64,000 bases of DNA from Gammaproteobacteria bacterium (GTDB taxonomy: Bacteria; Pseudomonadota; Gammaproteobacteria; DRLM01), in assembly GCA_023266095.1 (NCBI GenBank), contig JAHFRV010000004.1:1-64000 (forward strand). The letters are read 5' to 3'. Below are positions 17,412 through 25,571 of the stretch, in pieces. Made by a program: the position numbers and the translations under genes. The notes below the pieces were generated by a model. The model was not told the DNA's origin, did not search any database, and worked only from the letters and a program-made list of their open reading frames with translations. Numbering within the stretch: the stretch's first letter is position 1; every line of letters starts with the position of its first letter.

Positions 17412-20320
17412 AACGACTGCCCATGTTCAACTATACCGCGCGCCGCGCGCTTACCCTGCTGATCTCGGCGTGTTTGACACCGGCCGTCCACGCCGCGGAC
17501 TTGAGCGTGGAACCGGCCAGCGTGCCCTACGGCAAAGCCGCCTTCATACAAATAACCGCACCGGGTCCGGGCCAGGTGATGCTCGTCCCTGGCGGCCCGC
17601 ATCTCACGGCATCCTTACCGCTGCCGAACCATCGCATCCTCGGTCTGGATCCGCAGCGCGGTCTGGCCTATCGCGTCGAGCACGATACGCTGGAGGTGCT
17701 AGACCTTCGCGCACCCGGCGAGGCGCTGGGCCGCTACCGGGCGGGCGCGCCTATCGCCGGTCTGCAGCGGCACGCCGGCGATGTCTTGCTGCGGTTGAAC
17801 GACGGCCAAGTCCTCGGTCTGGATCTCAGCGAACCGCGCCTGCCCAAACTGGGCTGGCGCTTCACCCTGCCGGAAGCGGGCGCCGGCGTCGCCATCGCCG
17901 GCCAATATGCCTTGCAGGCCACCGGCCGTGATGAATTACTGATCTGGGACATCAGCGATCCCGCTCGCGCCAGCCTCGCCGTTCGCTACCCGACTAGCGG
18001 CGCAACTTACGACGTGGCGGTCAGTGAAGGCCGCGTCTACGTGGCGCAACACCGCGCCGGCCTGTTGATACTCGACGTGCAGGACGCCGCCCATCCCTTG
18101 TGGCTGGGCAGCACCGGCCAGCTCGGCAACGTCGTCAAAGTCGCGGCGCGCGGCGACAGTGTGTGGGTCGCCAGCGACGACGGCGCCGTCAGCCGGGTGG
18201 ACGTGTTCAACGCGGCTCAACCTTCCTTCAGCGCGAAACACACCTTGCCCGAACCGCGTATTCAAGCACTGGCTGTGGCGGGCGACGAGGCCTGGGTGGC
18301 GACGCCCGACGCCATTTCGCTGATCGGCTTTGACGCCGAACCGCCGCAAACCGGCAACGTCGGCCTGGACGTCGGCCGCGGCGTGAATTTCGGCGGCCAG
18401 CGGCGCGCCGACCTGGCGGGTGACCGGATCTACGTCGCCGACTGGTTTTCCGGCCTGCACATCTACGACGTCGGCGATCCGCGGCAACCCCGCCTGCTGT
18501 CCAGCCTGCACACGCCGGGTTCGGCCAAAGGCGTGGCGGTGCGCGGCGCTCACGCCTACGTCGCCGACGACGACCACGGCCTGCAGGTGGTGGACATCGG
18601 CGATCCCGGCCGGCCGCGCATCGTCGCGAACCTGGCGACGCCCGGCCTTGCCTACACGCCCAAACTCGCGGGCGATTTGTTGTATCTCGCCAGTCATCGC
18701 GGCGGTTTTCAGATCATCGACGTCCGCCAACCCACCGCCCCCACACTCATCGCCGACGTCGCGACCCCGGGCATGGCCTGGTCGCTGGCGATCAGCGGCA
18801 CTACGCTCTACGTGGCCGACGATGCGGCCGGGCTGTTGATCTACGACGTGAGTGACCCGGCGCAACCGCGCGCCATCGGCGCCTACGATTCCGGCGGCCG
18901 TCTGGAAGAGGTGCTGGTGCGCGACGGCATCGCCTATCTCGCCTATTTCGATCAAGGCCTCAAACTCGTCGACGTGAGCGCGCCCGCCGCGCCGCGCGTG
19001 CTCGCCGAACTCGCCACCCCCGGCAACGCCCGCGGCCTCGATCTGCACGGCGACGACCTCTATCTCGCCGACTGGCTGGCGGGCGTGCACGTGGTGAACG
19101 TCGCCGACCCGGCACGGCCGGTAGTGAAATACAGCTACGACACCCCCGGCGCGGCATGGGGCATCCGCGCCGGCGGCGACGGCCAGGCCTATGTGCTGGA
19201 TTGGTGGGGCGGCTTCGCGGTGCTGAATCCGCGCGAGCGGGATAAACCCAGACTGGTTCGTTACGCCGAACACGGTTCGCCGCAACAGGATGCGGCGCAG
19301 GGTGATTACCTCTACATCGCCCACGGCGTAGGTGGGCTGCAAATCTTCGACATCAAAAATCCGCTCAATCCCACCTGGGTCACCGACGTGGAGCTGCCGG
19401 CGGCGGCACTTAGCGTCACCGTCGACGGCGACGCCGCGTATGTCGGTCTGGCCCAGGGCGGCATCGCAGTCATCGACATCCGCCGCCCCAGCGAGGCACG
19501 GCTGGCGACACAGCTGAAGACCGAGCACGAAGTAGCCACGCTGCGCGCAGACGGCACCCGTTTGTACGCCCTTGCCGACGATCGGGGCCTGGTCTTCGAT
19601 CTCACCCAGCCGCTGCAGCCGCGCCTGACCGGCAGCACGGCGGATAAAGCCGGCGAGCCGTGGCCGCAAAACGGGCAACTCTATGTGGGTTACGGCGCCG
19701 AGGCCTGGCGCGCGGCGGGAGTCGCCGCGCTGGAGCCGCCGCGCGCCGCCGCCTTACTGCGCGGCCAGGGCGACTTGCTCGCCGCGCTCGACCAAACCCG
19801 CCGCCATCAACTCAGCGTTTATCGCACCGGCGGTGGAAAAATGGAATTGCTCGCCGATCTCGACCTCGGCCGGCCGCTGCTCGATCTGGCCTGGGGCGAA
19901 AACGTGTTATACCTTGCCACCGCGCAGGGGCTGCAGACCGTGGACCTCAGCGATCCGCGCCGACCCCAAGCCGTGCCGCTGCAAGAAGGTATGGACGCGA
20001 GCACCAACCTGATACTGCATCGCGGCGTGTTGTATGCTGGCCTGACGGCGTTGCGGCCGCCGCCCTTGCTCAAGGCCGCGCTCGATGACCAAGGCCAGGC
20101 GCAACTCACGCTTCCGGCGAATCTGGCGATCGGCGGTTATGATTTACTTTACCGGCCGACGCAAGGCGCACCGCGGATTGCGCACAACGCTCTCCAGGTG
20201 CAAATGCCGCGTTTCTCCAAACCCAAAATCACCCCCGAGGAGTTCCAGCGTCTGCTGCAGGAATATCGCAAAACGGAAAGCCCATCCGCCGCGCCCGCCG
20301 TTCCGCTGAACCGCGAATAG
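17408..20320 (+). CDS. Exported LVIVD-repeat beta-propeller protein, 970 aa
   Basis: A long exported protein with a signal peptide (about 1-29, ending VHAA) and a short beta domain. From about residue 75 come many repeats of 40-45 residues. Each has a core like YVADxxxGLxIxDVxDPxxP, followed by a loop such as LATPG, which is the LVIVD pattern. Repeats are clearest at about 335-710 and decay before and after. The C-terminus is a charged tail with no membrane anchor. These proteins form large beta-propellers that probably bind partners at the surface or in the periplasm; no enzymatic motif is visible. The GTG start overlaps the tas stop; an internal ATG at residue 6 is an alternative. Confidence 0.88.
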   Translation: MKRLPMFNYTARRALTLLISACLTPAVHAADLSVEPASVPYGKAAFIQITAPGPGQVMLVPGGPHLTASLPLPNHRILGLDPQRGLAYRVEHDTLEVLDLRAPGEALGRYRAGAPIAGLQRHAGDVLLRLNDGQVLGLDLSEPRLPKLGWRFTLPEAGAGVAIAGQYALQATGRDELLIWDISDPARASLAVRYPTSGATYDVAVSEGRVYVAQHRAGLLILDVQDAAHPLWLGSTGQLGNVVKVAARGDSVWVASDDGAVSRVDVFNAAQPSFSAKHTLPEPRIQALAVAGDEAWVATPDAISLIGFDAEPPQTGNVGLDVGRGVNFGGQRRADLAGDRIYVADWFSGLHIYDVGDPRQPRLLSSLHTPGSAKGVAVRGAHAYVADDDHGLQVVDIGDPGRPRIVANLATPGLAYTPKLAGDLLYLASHRGGFQIIDVRQPTAPTLIADVATPGMAWSLAISGTTLYVADDAAGLLIYDVSDPAQPRAIGAYDSGGRLEEVLVRDGIAYLAYFDQGLKLVDVSAPAAPRVLAELATPGNARGLDLHGDDLYLADWLAGVHVVNVADPARPVVKYSYDTPGAAWGIRAGGDGQAYVLDWWGGFAVLNPRERDKPRLVRYAEHGSPQQDAAQGDYLYIAHGVGGLQIFDIKNPLNPTWVTDVELPAAALSVTVDGDAAYVGLAQGGIAVIDIRRPSEARLATQLKTEHEVATLRADGTRLYALADDRGLVFDLTQPLQPRLTGSTADKAGEPWPQNGQLYVGYGAEAWRAAGVAALEPPRAAALLRGQGDLLAALDQTRRHQLSVYRTGGGKMELLADLDLGRPLLDLAWGENVLYLATAQGLQTVDLSDPRRPQAVPLQEGMDASTNLILHRGVLYAGLTALRPPPLLKAALDDQGQAQLTLPANLAIGGYDLLYRPTQGAPRIAHNALQVQMPRFSKPKITPEEFQRLLQEYRKTESPSAAPAVPLNRE

Positions 20321-20419
20321 GCCGCTGTTTAACGGTTCTGAGCGCGCGCGTGTTTCAACCAACCTGAACACGGCCCGTCCCACCGGGTCGAAATTCCTTC
20401 TTCTATCGAGGTAACTCAC

Positions 20420-20962
20420 ATGAAAATACGACACTGGCTGACCCGTGGTGTGGCGGTAACGGCGCTCGCGGCAGCGCTGCCGGCGCTGGCCATGAATTTC
20501 GTGATCGAGCTCGGGCAAGCGGACTTGCAACGCAAGGTCGAACGCCTCTTTCCCGTTTCCCACCAAGATCCGCTGTATCAGGTTAATCTTAGCGAACCGC
20601 GGGTGGTGTTGCGCGAAGGCGGCGACCGAATCGGCTTGGGTTTAAAGTTGTCGGGCACGCTGCTGCAGCAATTGCCGGTGTCCGGCCAGATGCAGGTGAC
20701 GGGTGGTTTGCGTTTCGAACCTGCAAGCGGCGAGTTTTATCTGCGCGACGCCAACGTGGAAGAGCTGTCCATCGACGGCGTGCCCGAACAATACATCGGT
20801 GAGATCCGCCGCCTCGCCGAACACACGGCGCGCGAAGTCCTCAACAACCATCCCATTTATGTACTCGGTCAGCTGGGCGAATCCAAACAGCTGATGGGCC
20901 GCGAGATCAAAGCCATCAGCGTGCGCGACGGCAAGCTGGTGCTGGAGCTGGCGATGTTTTAA
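20420..20962 (+). CDS. DUF1439-family exported protein (YceB-like)
   Basis: A 180-aa protein with a signal peptide (1-24, ending ALA) and one alpha/beta domain that I assign to DUF1439 on the pattern QADLQRKVERLFPV, then VNLSEPRVVL, GDRIGLGLKLSG and QYIGEIRRLAEHTAREVL. E. coli YceB of this family is a lipoprotein of unknown role, but no lipobox cysteine is present here, so this version is probably periplasmic. It has GAGGTAA eight bases before the ATG. Confidence 0.8.
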   Translation: MKIRHWLTRGVAVTALAAALPALAMNFVIELGQADLQRKVERLFPVSHQDPLYQVNLSEPRVVLREGGDRIGLGLKLSGTLLQQLPVSGQMQVTGGLRFEPASGEFYLRDANVEELSIDGVPEQYIGEIRRLAEHTAREVLNNHPIYVLGQLGESKQLMGREIKAISVRDGKLVLELAMF

Positions 20963-20995
20963 CAACGTTGCATGGGTTCGGACAGTAAACGGGAG

Positions 20996-21616
20996 TCAAC
21001 TCGCCCAGGCGCTGCGCAGGCCGTCCAAAATGTATTGGACGGCGAGGGCGGCCAGAATCAAACCGAACAACCGGCTGACGACATTGGTGCCGGTCTGCCC
21101 CAGAAACTTCAGCAGAGTCGCGGCCCATAGTAAAGACAACAGGGTCATGCCCAGCACCAATAGCAGCACGCTCAACATCCCGGCGAACATCATCGGCTCT
21201 TTCCAGCTCGACGACATCAGCAGCACGGTGGTAAGCGCGCCGGGTCCGGCGATGAGCGGAAACGCCAGCGGGAATACCGAAATGTCTTCCTTGTGCTCCG
21301 CCTCTTCCTGCTCGCGAGTGGTGGTGGAACGCAGGCCCGACTGGCGGGCGAACACCATGTCGATGGCCAGCAAGAACAGCAGCGCACCGCCGGCGATGCG
21401 GAAAGCGGGCAGACCGATGCCCAACGCGGTGAGCAAGCGATCACCGACGAAAAAAAACACCAGCAACATTCCGCTGGCCAAGGCCGTACCGCGGAGCGCC
21501 ATCTTGCGCTGATAGGCGACCGTGCCGCCGTGGGTCAGCCCTAAAAACATCGGCGCCAGACCCACCGGATCGATGACGATGAATAACACCACAAAGGTAT
21601 TGAATAGAACTTCCAT
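20996..21616 (-). CDS. MarC-family integral membrane protein
   Basis: Inner-membrane protein of 206 aa with about six hydrophobic segments, of the MarC/UPF0056 family. Landmarks are VLFIVIDPVGLAPMFLGLT near the N-terminus and FPLAFPLIAGPGALTTVLL in the middle. A soluble loop (about 88-108) is charged. The function of the family is unproven; the old link to multiple antibiotic resistance was withdrawn. It is convergent with the DUF1439 gene. Confidence 0.9.
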   Translation of the reverse strand: MEVLFNTFVVLFIVIDPVGLAPMFLGLTHGGTVAYQRKMALRGTALASGMLLVFFFVGDRLLTALGIGLPAFRIAGGALLFLLAIDMVFARQSGLRSTTTREQEEAEHKEDISVFPLAFPLIAGPGALTTVLLMSSSWKEPMMFAGMLSVLLLVLGMTLLSLLWAATLLKFLGQTGTNVVSRLFGLILAALAVQYILDGLRSAWAS

Positions 21617-21843
21617 GGCCTCACTCTATCATGCCCGCCCAAGCGCCATGGGCTTGCTAAGCGGATCGGCCACTTAATAATAATGCTTAGCTTGCCTTGC
21701 GTTTTGCTGTACAACACATCGTCATGCTGGCTATCGCCGCCATGACGGCCTCGGCGGACATTCCACGGATTTGGGCGGCGGGCCGCCTCGCCCTCCATGA
21801 TTTAATTACTTGTGATCCCACTGCCGTTGAGTAAGCTATAAAC

Positions 21844-22422
21844 ATGACCGCCATATTCCGCCACCCCTTCTTTCGCTGCGCCTTGGTCGGTGTGGCGGCC
21901 TTGCTAATGGCCATGCCGGCCGGCGCGCTCAGCGTCGTGCAACGTTCCTTCGATGAACTGGTGTCCCTGTCGGAGCTGGTACTGGTGGGCACGGTCAGAG
22001 AACTACACAGCGGTTACGATACGCCTGACCGGAACATCATCCACACTCAAGTCATTCTCAGCGATTTGGAGGTAGTGAAAGGCCGGCTGGACACGGCGCA
22101 ATACACTTTGCGGATCACCGGCGGCCAGGTGGGTGACCGGATCGATGTCTATCCCGGTCTGCCGCAATTCCATCCCGGTCAGCGTTATGTATTATTCATC
22201 CGCGGTAACTTCCGGGATTTCTTTCCGGTGGTGGGCATCCAGCAAGGGGTCTATCAGGTGCTGAAAGACGGCGCGGGCCGCGAGGTGGTGTTGCCCGCCA
22301 CCGGTGATGAAACCCGTCCCGCTCTATCCGCCGCCCAGTTGCTCGATGCCCATCCCGAAACCCTGGCGGCATTCCTGCGCCGGGTACGTTCACAATTAAT
22401 CACGCCGGCCGTCACACCGTGA
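21844..22422 (+). CDS. Exported hypothetical protein coupled to a matrixin protease
   Basis: A 192-aa protein with a signal peptide (about 1-29, ending AGA) and a beta-rich body: SELVLVGTVRELHSG, LSDLEVVKGRL, GGQVGDRIDVYPGLPQF and GQRYVLFIRG. I know similar small exported proteins next to metalloproteases, but no function is established. The 3' end overlaps the protease start (GTGA), so the two are translated together and may act as a pair, for example inhibitor or chaperone and protease. Confidence 0.8.
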   Translation: MTAIFRHPFFRCALVGVAALLMAMPAGALSVVQRSFDELVSLSELVLVGTVRELHSGYDTPDRNIIHTQVILSDLEVVKGRLDTAQYTLRITGGQVGDRIDVYPGLPQFHPGQRYVLFIRGNFRDFFPVVGIQQGVYQVLKDGAGREVVLPATGDETRPALSAAQLLDAHPETLAAFLRRVRSQLITPAVTP

Positions 22423-23234
22423 GGCCTGCACGCGCACCGTTTTACATCGCCCTGGTGGCCACGTTGGTTCCGGCGCTGGCCTCGGCCTTTGCCTACACCA
22501 TACATGACGGTAAAGGCAAGGCGCTGCCCAACCAAACCAGCGGGACACCCGTGACCTGGCGCGAGAACTCGGCGGCCTTTACCCTCAATTTCGGCGGCGA
22601 CTTCAACACCAGCGCCGAAGTGGCGCTGGCTGATTGGAATGAAGTAGGCACGCGTTTCCAATGGCAAGTGGGCACTGCCGCGGCTCAGCCCTGCAATTCC
22701 GGCGATCACATCAATGCGGCGGGTTGGGCCTACACCACCTGCGCCGGCGAGCCATTTGGCGATGTGCTCGCCATCACGTCGCGCGTCTATCGCCTGAGCG
22801 GCAACACGCTGCAGCACGTCGATACCGACATTGTGGTCGACCGCAGCCGCACATGGAGCGCCCATTTACCCGGCGAGCTGACGCCGAATGGCGCCGGTGG
22901 CGTGGTGAGCTACGATTTTCGCCGCGTGCTCCGTCACGAGTTCGGTCACGCCCTGGGGCTGGATCATCCCGACCAGACGACCCCGCCGCAAGCGGTCACC
23001 GCAATTATGAATTCCACAGTCGGTGACGTCGAATTTTTGCAGCCTGACGATAAATTGGGGATGGTGACGCTGTACACGCTCACCGACACCAGCAACGCCG
23101 CTCCGAACAGCGACACTCCCAACAACGTCAGCACAGCCGCCAAAGAGGGCGGCGGCGGCGCGGACCTAGGCTGGGGCATATTGTTACTGGCCGCCGTTAC
23201 GCGCGCGGCGCGGCGTTTTTATCTGGATCGATAG
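22419..23234 (+). CDS. Matrixin-type zinc metalloprotease with C-terminal sorting-like tail
   Basis: Secreted protease of 271 aa. A signal peptide (1-23) precedes a catalytic domain with the zinc motif HEFGHALGLDH (173-183) and a likely Met-turn at M197 (AIMNS). The C-terminus has a Ser/Thr/Pro-rich linker, then GGGG (244-247), a hydrophobic segment (249-260) and basic residues. This tripartite tail resembles GlyGly-CTERM-type sorting signals, suggesting membrane anchoring and later processing by a rhombosortase encoded elsewhere. It starts with GTG overlapping the upstream gene. Confidence 0.85.
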   Translation: MRPARAPFYIALVATLVPALASAFAYTIHDGKGKALPNQTSGTPVTWRENSAAFTLNFGGDFNTSAEVALADWNEVGTRFQWQVGTAAAQPCNSGDHINAAGWAYTTCAGEPFGDVLAITSRVYRLSGNTLQHVDTDIVVDRSRTWSAHLPGELTPNGAGGVVSYDFRRVLRHEFGHALGLDHPDQTTPPQAVTAIMNSTVGDVEFLQPDDKLGMVTLYTLTDTSNAAPNSDTPNNVSTAAKEGGGGADLGWGILLLAAVTRAARRFYLDR

Positions 23235-23335
23235 CCTGCAACACAGCGCCGCGCTTGGCCACTGCCCGCCGAATGTCCGCGGAGTTTCATTCATCACGTG
23301 AGGTTTCTAAAGAAAAGAAACGGGTTCTTCCCTGA

Positions 23336-23368
23336 ATCGTCCGCGAGGATAGCCGCCTCACGGACGAT
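23336..23368. terminator. Hairpin between convergent protease and slyD genes
   Basis: ATCGTCCG-c-GAGG (23336-23348) pairs with CCTC-a-CGGACGAT (23356-23368), giving 12 base pairs with one mismatch around a 7-nt loop. There is no T-run on either side. It is well placed to stop transcription from both directions. Confidence 0.5.
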
Positions 23369-23385
23369 CCGCTGTTACTCAACGC

Positions 23386-23868
23386 TTAATGATCGTGGCC
23401 GCCCGGGCCATGCACATGGCCGTGGCTGAGTTCTTCGTCGGAGGCATCCCGCACCTCGGTGATGGTGACGTCGAAATGCAGGGTCATACCGGCCAGCGGG
23501 TGATTGGCGTCAATGGTGACCTCATTGCCTTCCACGCTCACCACGCTGACCACTTGAGGACCGTTTTCGCTCATGGCGTGAAAACGCATGCCCACCGTAA
23601 TTTCCTCATCGGTATCGAACACCTCGCGCGACAATTGCTGCACCCGGGCCTCGTCGCGCACGCCATAAGCCTGCTCGGGTGGGATCACCGCGTTGACGCG
23701 CTCACCGGCCTGTTTACCCTCCAGCGCGGTTTCCAAACCGGGAATGATATTGCCCGTGCCGTGAATATATGAGAGTGGCTCATGGCCATTGGAGCTGTCG
23801 ATTACCGTTCCCTGCCCATCGGTCAAGGTATAATCTATGGAAACCACTTTGTGACTGGCGATGCGCAT
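23386..23868 (-). CDS. slyD: FKBP-type peptidyl-prolyl isomerase SlyD
   Basis: Cytoplasmic peptidyl-prolyl cis-trans isomerase and chaperone, 160 aa. The FKBP core (DYTLTDGQGTVIDSS, GNIIPGLETALEG) encloses the insert-in-flap chaperone domain (PPEQAYGVRDEARVQQLSRE to HPLAG). The His-rich tail (HGHVHGPGGHDH) is a short form of the nickel-binding tail that links SlyD to hydrogenase maturation in E. coli. The ATG at 23868 (MRIASHK) is the family start. It is divergent from a Sel1 protein. Confidence 0.95.
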   Translation of the reverse strand: MRIASHKVVSIDYTLTDGQGTVIDSSNGHEPLSYIHGTGNIIPGLETALEGKQAGERVNAVIPPEQAYGVRDEARVQQLSREVFDTDEEITVGMRFHAMSENGPQVVSVVSVEGNEVTIDANHPLAGMTLHFDVTITEVRDASDEELSHGHVHGPGGHDH

Positions 23869-23961
23869 TGGGGAATCTCTCGTAAAATTCGAGCCCGCAG
23901 TGTACGCCTTTACACCCCGTCCGCCAAGGGAGCCGCCTTTAGCAGGCATGGCTAGCAGCAG

Positions 23962-24297
23962 ATGTCTTCTCGCGATGATCAACAAAAACTCCGCGTATTG
24001 ACCGAAGACGCGGAGCGGGGCATCGCCCGCGCCCAACGCCTGCTGGCGTTGCGGTTTTTGCGGGGGCGGGGCGTACCTCGCGATCTCGGACTAGGCCTGG
24101 AATGGCTGCGCCGCGCGGCGGAACAAGGCCACCCCCAAGCGCAACGGGATTTGGGTGAATTCCTGGAACACGGCGAGGGCCTTCCCCGCAACGACGCGGA
24201 GGCCCGGCGTCTTTACCACCTGGCGGCGCACCAGGGCGACCCCATCGCGCTAAACCATCTGCGGCGTTTGCGCCGCGCCGACGGCGAGACCGACTAA
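23962..24297 (+). CDS. Small Sel1-repeat protein
   Basis: A 111-aa soluble protein made of about two to three Sel1-like helical repeats: ARAQRLLALRFLRGRGVPRD, LEWLRRAAEQGHPQAQRDLG, and ARRLYHLAAHQGDPIAL. Such repeats mediate protein-protein contacts. No signal peptide is seen. It is convergent with the next gene and separated from it by a single base or less, so their 3' ends touch. Confidence 0.8.
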   Translation: MSSRDDQQKLRVLTEDAERGIARAQRLLALRFLRGRGVPRDLGLGLEWLRRAAEQGHPQAQRDLGEFLEHGEGLPRNDAEARRLYHLAAHQGDPIALNHLRRLRRADGETD

Positions 24298-24603
24298 TCA
24301 ATCGTCGTCCAAGCGCTCATCGTCGTCTTGCATGTATTTACGGATCAACTGCATCTCGGCGGCATTGAGATATTTGGCCTGACACTCGCGCAATTTCTCC
24401 GGCGCGCGGAGGATATCGCCGACTCGCTGTATCCAGGCGTCGAGTTGCGGGTCACGGTAACGAAAGCGGGCAAACGGAAAATCCAGCCAGCCATAGCCAT
24501 CCCGAGCCGCGAATTCTTCCGGCGCTTGCTCGATGGGAAACGTCTCTCTCACGCGTCCTTCCGTTTCCTCGGACGCCATGGGTCGCTCCGCTGAGTCGGA
24601 CAT
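24298..24603 (-). CDS. Hypothetical protein, 101 aa
   Basis: I do not recognise this protein. It is hydrophilic, has an acidic C-terminus (YMQDDDERLDDD) and an aromatic middle segment (GYGWLDFPFARFRYRD), and lacks a signal peptide. AAGGAG lies nine bases upstream of the ATG at 24603, which supports translation. It sits downstream of the VWA/coiled-coil operon on the same strand with a 125-base gap and may be co-transcribed. Confidence 0.6.
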   Translation of the reverse strand: MSDSAERPMASEETEGRVRETFPIEQAPEEFAARDGYGWLDFPFARFRYRDPQLDAWIQRVGDILRAPEKLRECQAKYLNAAEMQLIRKYMQDDDERLDDD

Positions 24604-24728
24604 GCGGCCTTCTCCTTCTTAAGGAATGTTCTAATTTTACTAAGCGGCTGAGTATATACAGATTCACGGCGCGGACACAGCGCGCCAAGCAGTTTAGCAT
24701 CTCCGGCCGTCGCTTAGCCGCACAGTGA

Positions 24729-25571
24729 TCAGCCGGCATTATCGGCGTTGCGTTTCGGTCGGTCGTCTTCCGCGATCAATTCACTCAAATCCAAATCCGC
24801 GAGTAAGCCGCGCTCTTGATTTTCCTGTTCTGGCTGCACCTGGTTGTTGTCATATGGCTTTTCTTCGAGATCATGCCAATCTGCTTTAGCGATAGCGTCC
24901 TCCACAGAACTATCGGCTGTGGGCGGTGATGTAAACAACGCGTCGAAATTTTCTTCGATCATCAGCCCGGCAGTCGGCGTCATGCCCCCTTGCTCCGCAT
25001 TCGAATTTTTGTCTTTATTGAAGGCCGATATATACTCGCGACCGAGGTGATCCAACTCCTGTTCCGCGGCTTTGAGCTGGCGTTGCAAGTCGGCATTCTC
25101 GCCGCGGAGACCTTCGATATTTTTAGTGAGCTGGCCGATCTCATTGGACAATTGCTCCAACGCCGCTTTGTCGACTTCGGGTAATCCCGGCTTGGCCTCG
25201 GATTGATCCGTGTTCACGAAAATAGAATATTGCTCCATCAGGTCTTCGAGACGAAGATCGAGCTGGCTCAGCACTTGGTTATTGCGGTTGAAATAAAGAT
25301 CGATCGCGTCCTGATAAAAGCGGTTTTGTTTTTTGATGAGTTCGCCGGCTTTGGCCAAGGCATCGGCATCGTCGAGATGGGCGCTGTCTTTCAAGCGGCT
25401 GGCCAATTTTTCCGCGCGGGCCGCCTGGTTGTCGTTGATGCTCTTGACCAGAGTGTTCACCGCGCTACGTTCCCGCGCCCGTTTACGCAGCGCCTTCCAC
25501 GCCATCACACCCAACACGGTCAGCAATAGCAGAGTAACTTCGCCAAGCACGATCAACCAAGTCATCATCAT
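24729..25571 (-). CDS. Membrane-anchored coiled-coil protein, 280 aa
   Basis: An N-terminal membrane helix (about 4-26) is followed by a basic stretch and long helical coiled-coil regions (about 33-90 and 130-180, for example QLSNEIGQLTKNIEGLRGENADLQRQL). The C-terminal third is acidic and low in complexity. I cannot name the family. The ATG overlaps the stop of the VWA gene (ATGA), so both proteins are made together and probably act as a membrane complex. Confidence 0.8.
   Translation of the reverse strand: MMMTWLIVLGEVTLLLLTVLGVMAWKALRKRARERSAVNTLVKSINDNQAARAEKLASRLKDSAHLDDADALAKAGELIKKQNRFYQDAIDLYFNRNNQVLSQLDLRLEDLMEQYSIFVNTDQSEAKPGLPEVDKAALEQLSNEIGQLTKNIEGLRGENADLQRQLKAAEQELDHLGREYISAFNKDKNSNAEQGGMTPTAGLMIEENFDALFTSPPTADSSVEDAIAKADWHDLEEKPYDNNQVQPEQENQERGLLADLDLSELIAEDDRPKRNADNAG

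Noticed and set aside
17936-19678. A long open frame antisense to the LVIVD-repeat gene
   Set aside because: It mirrors the third-position GC bias of the plus-strand gene, has no ribosome-binding site and no family-like sequence.
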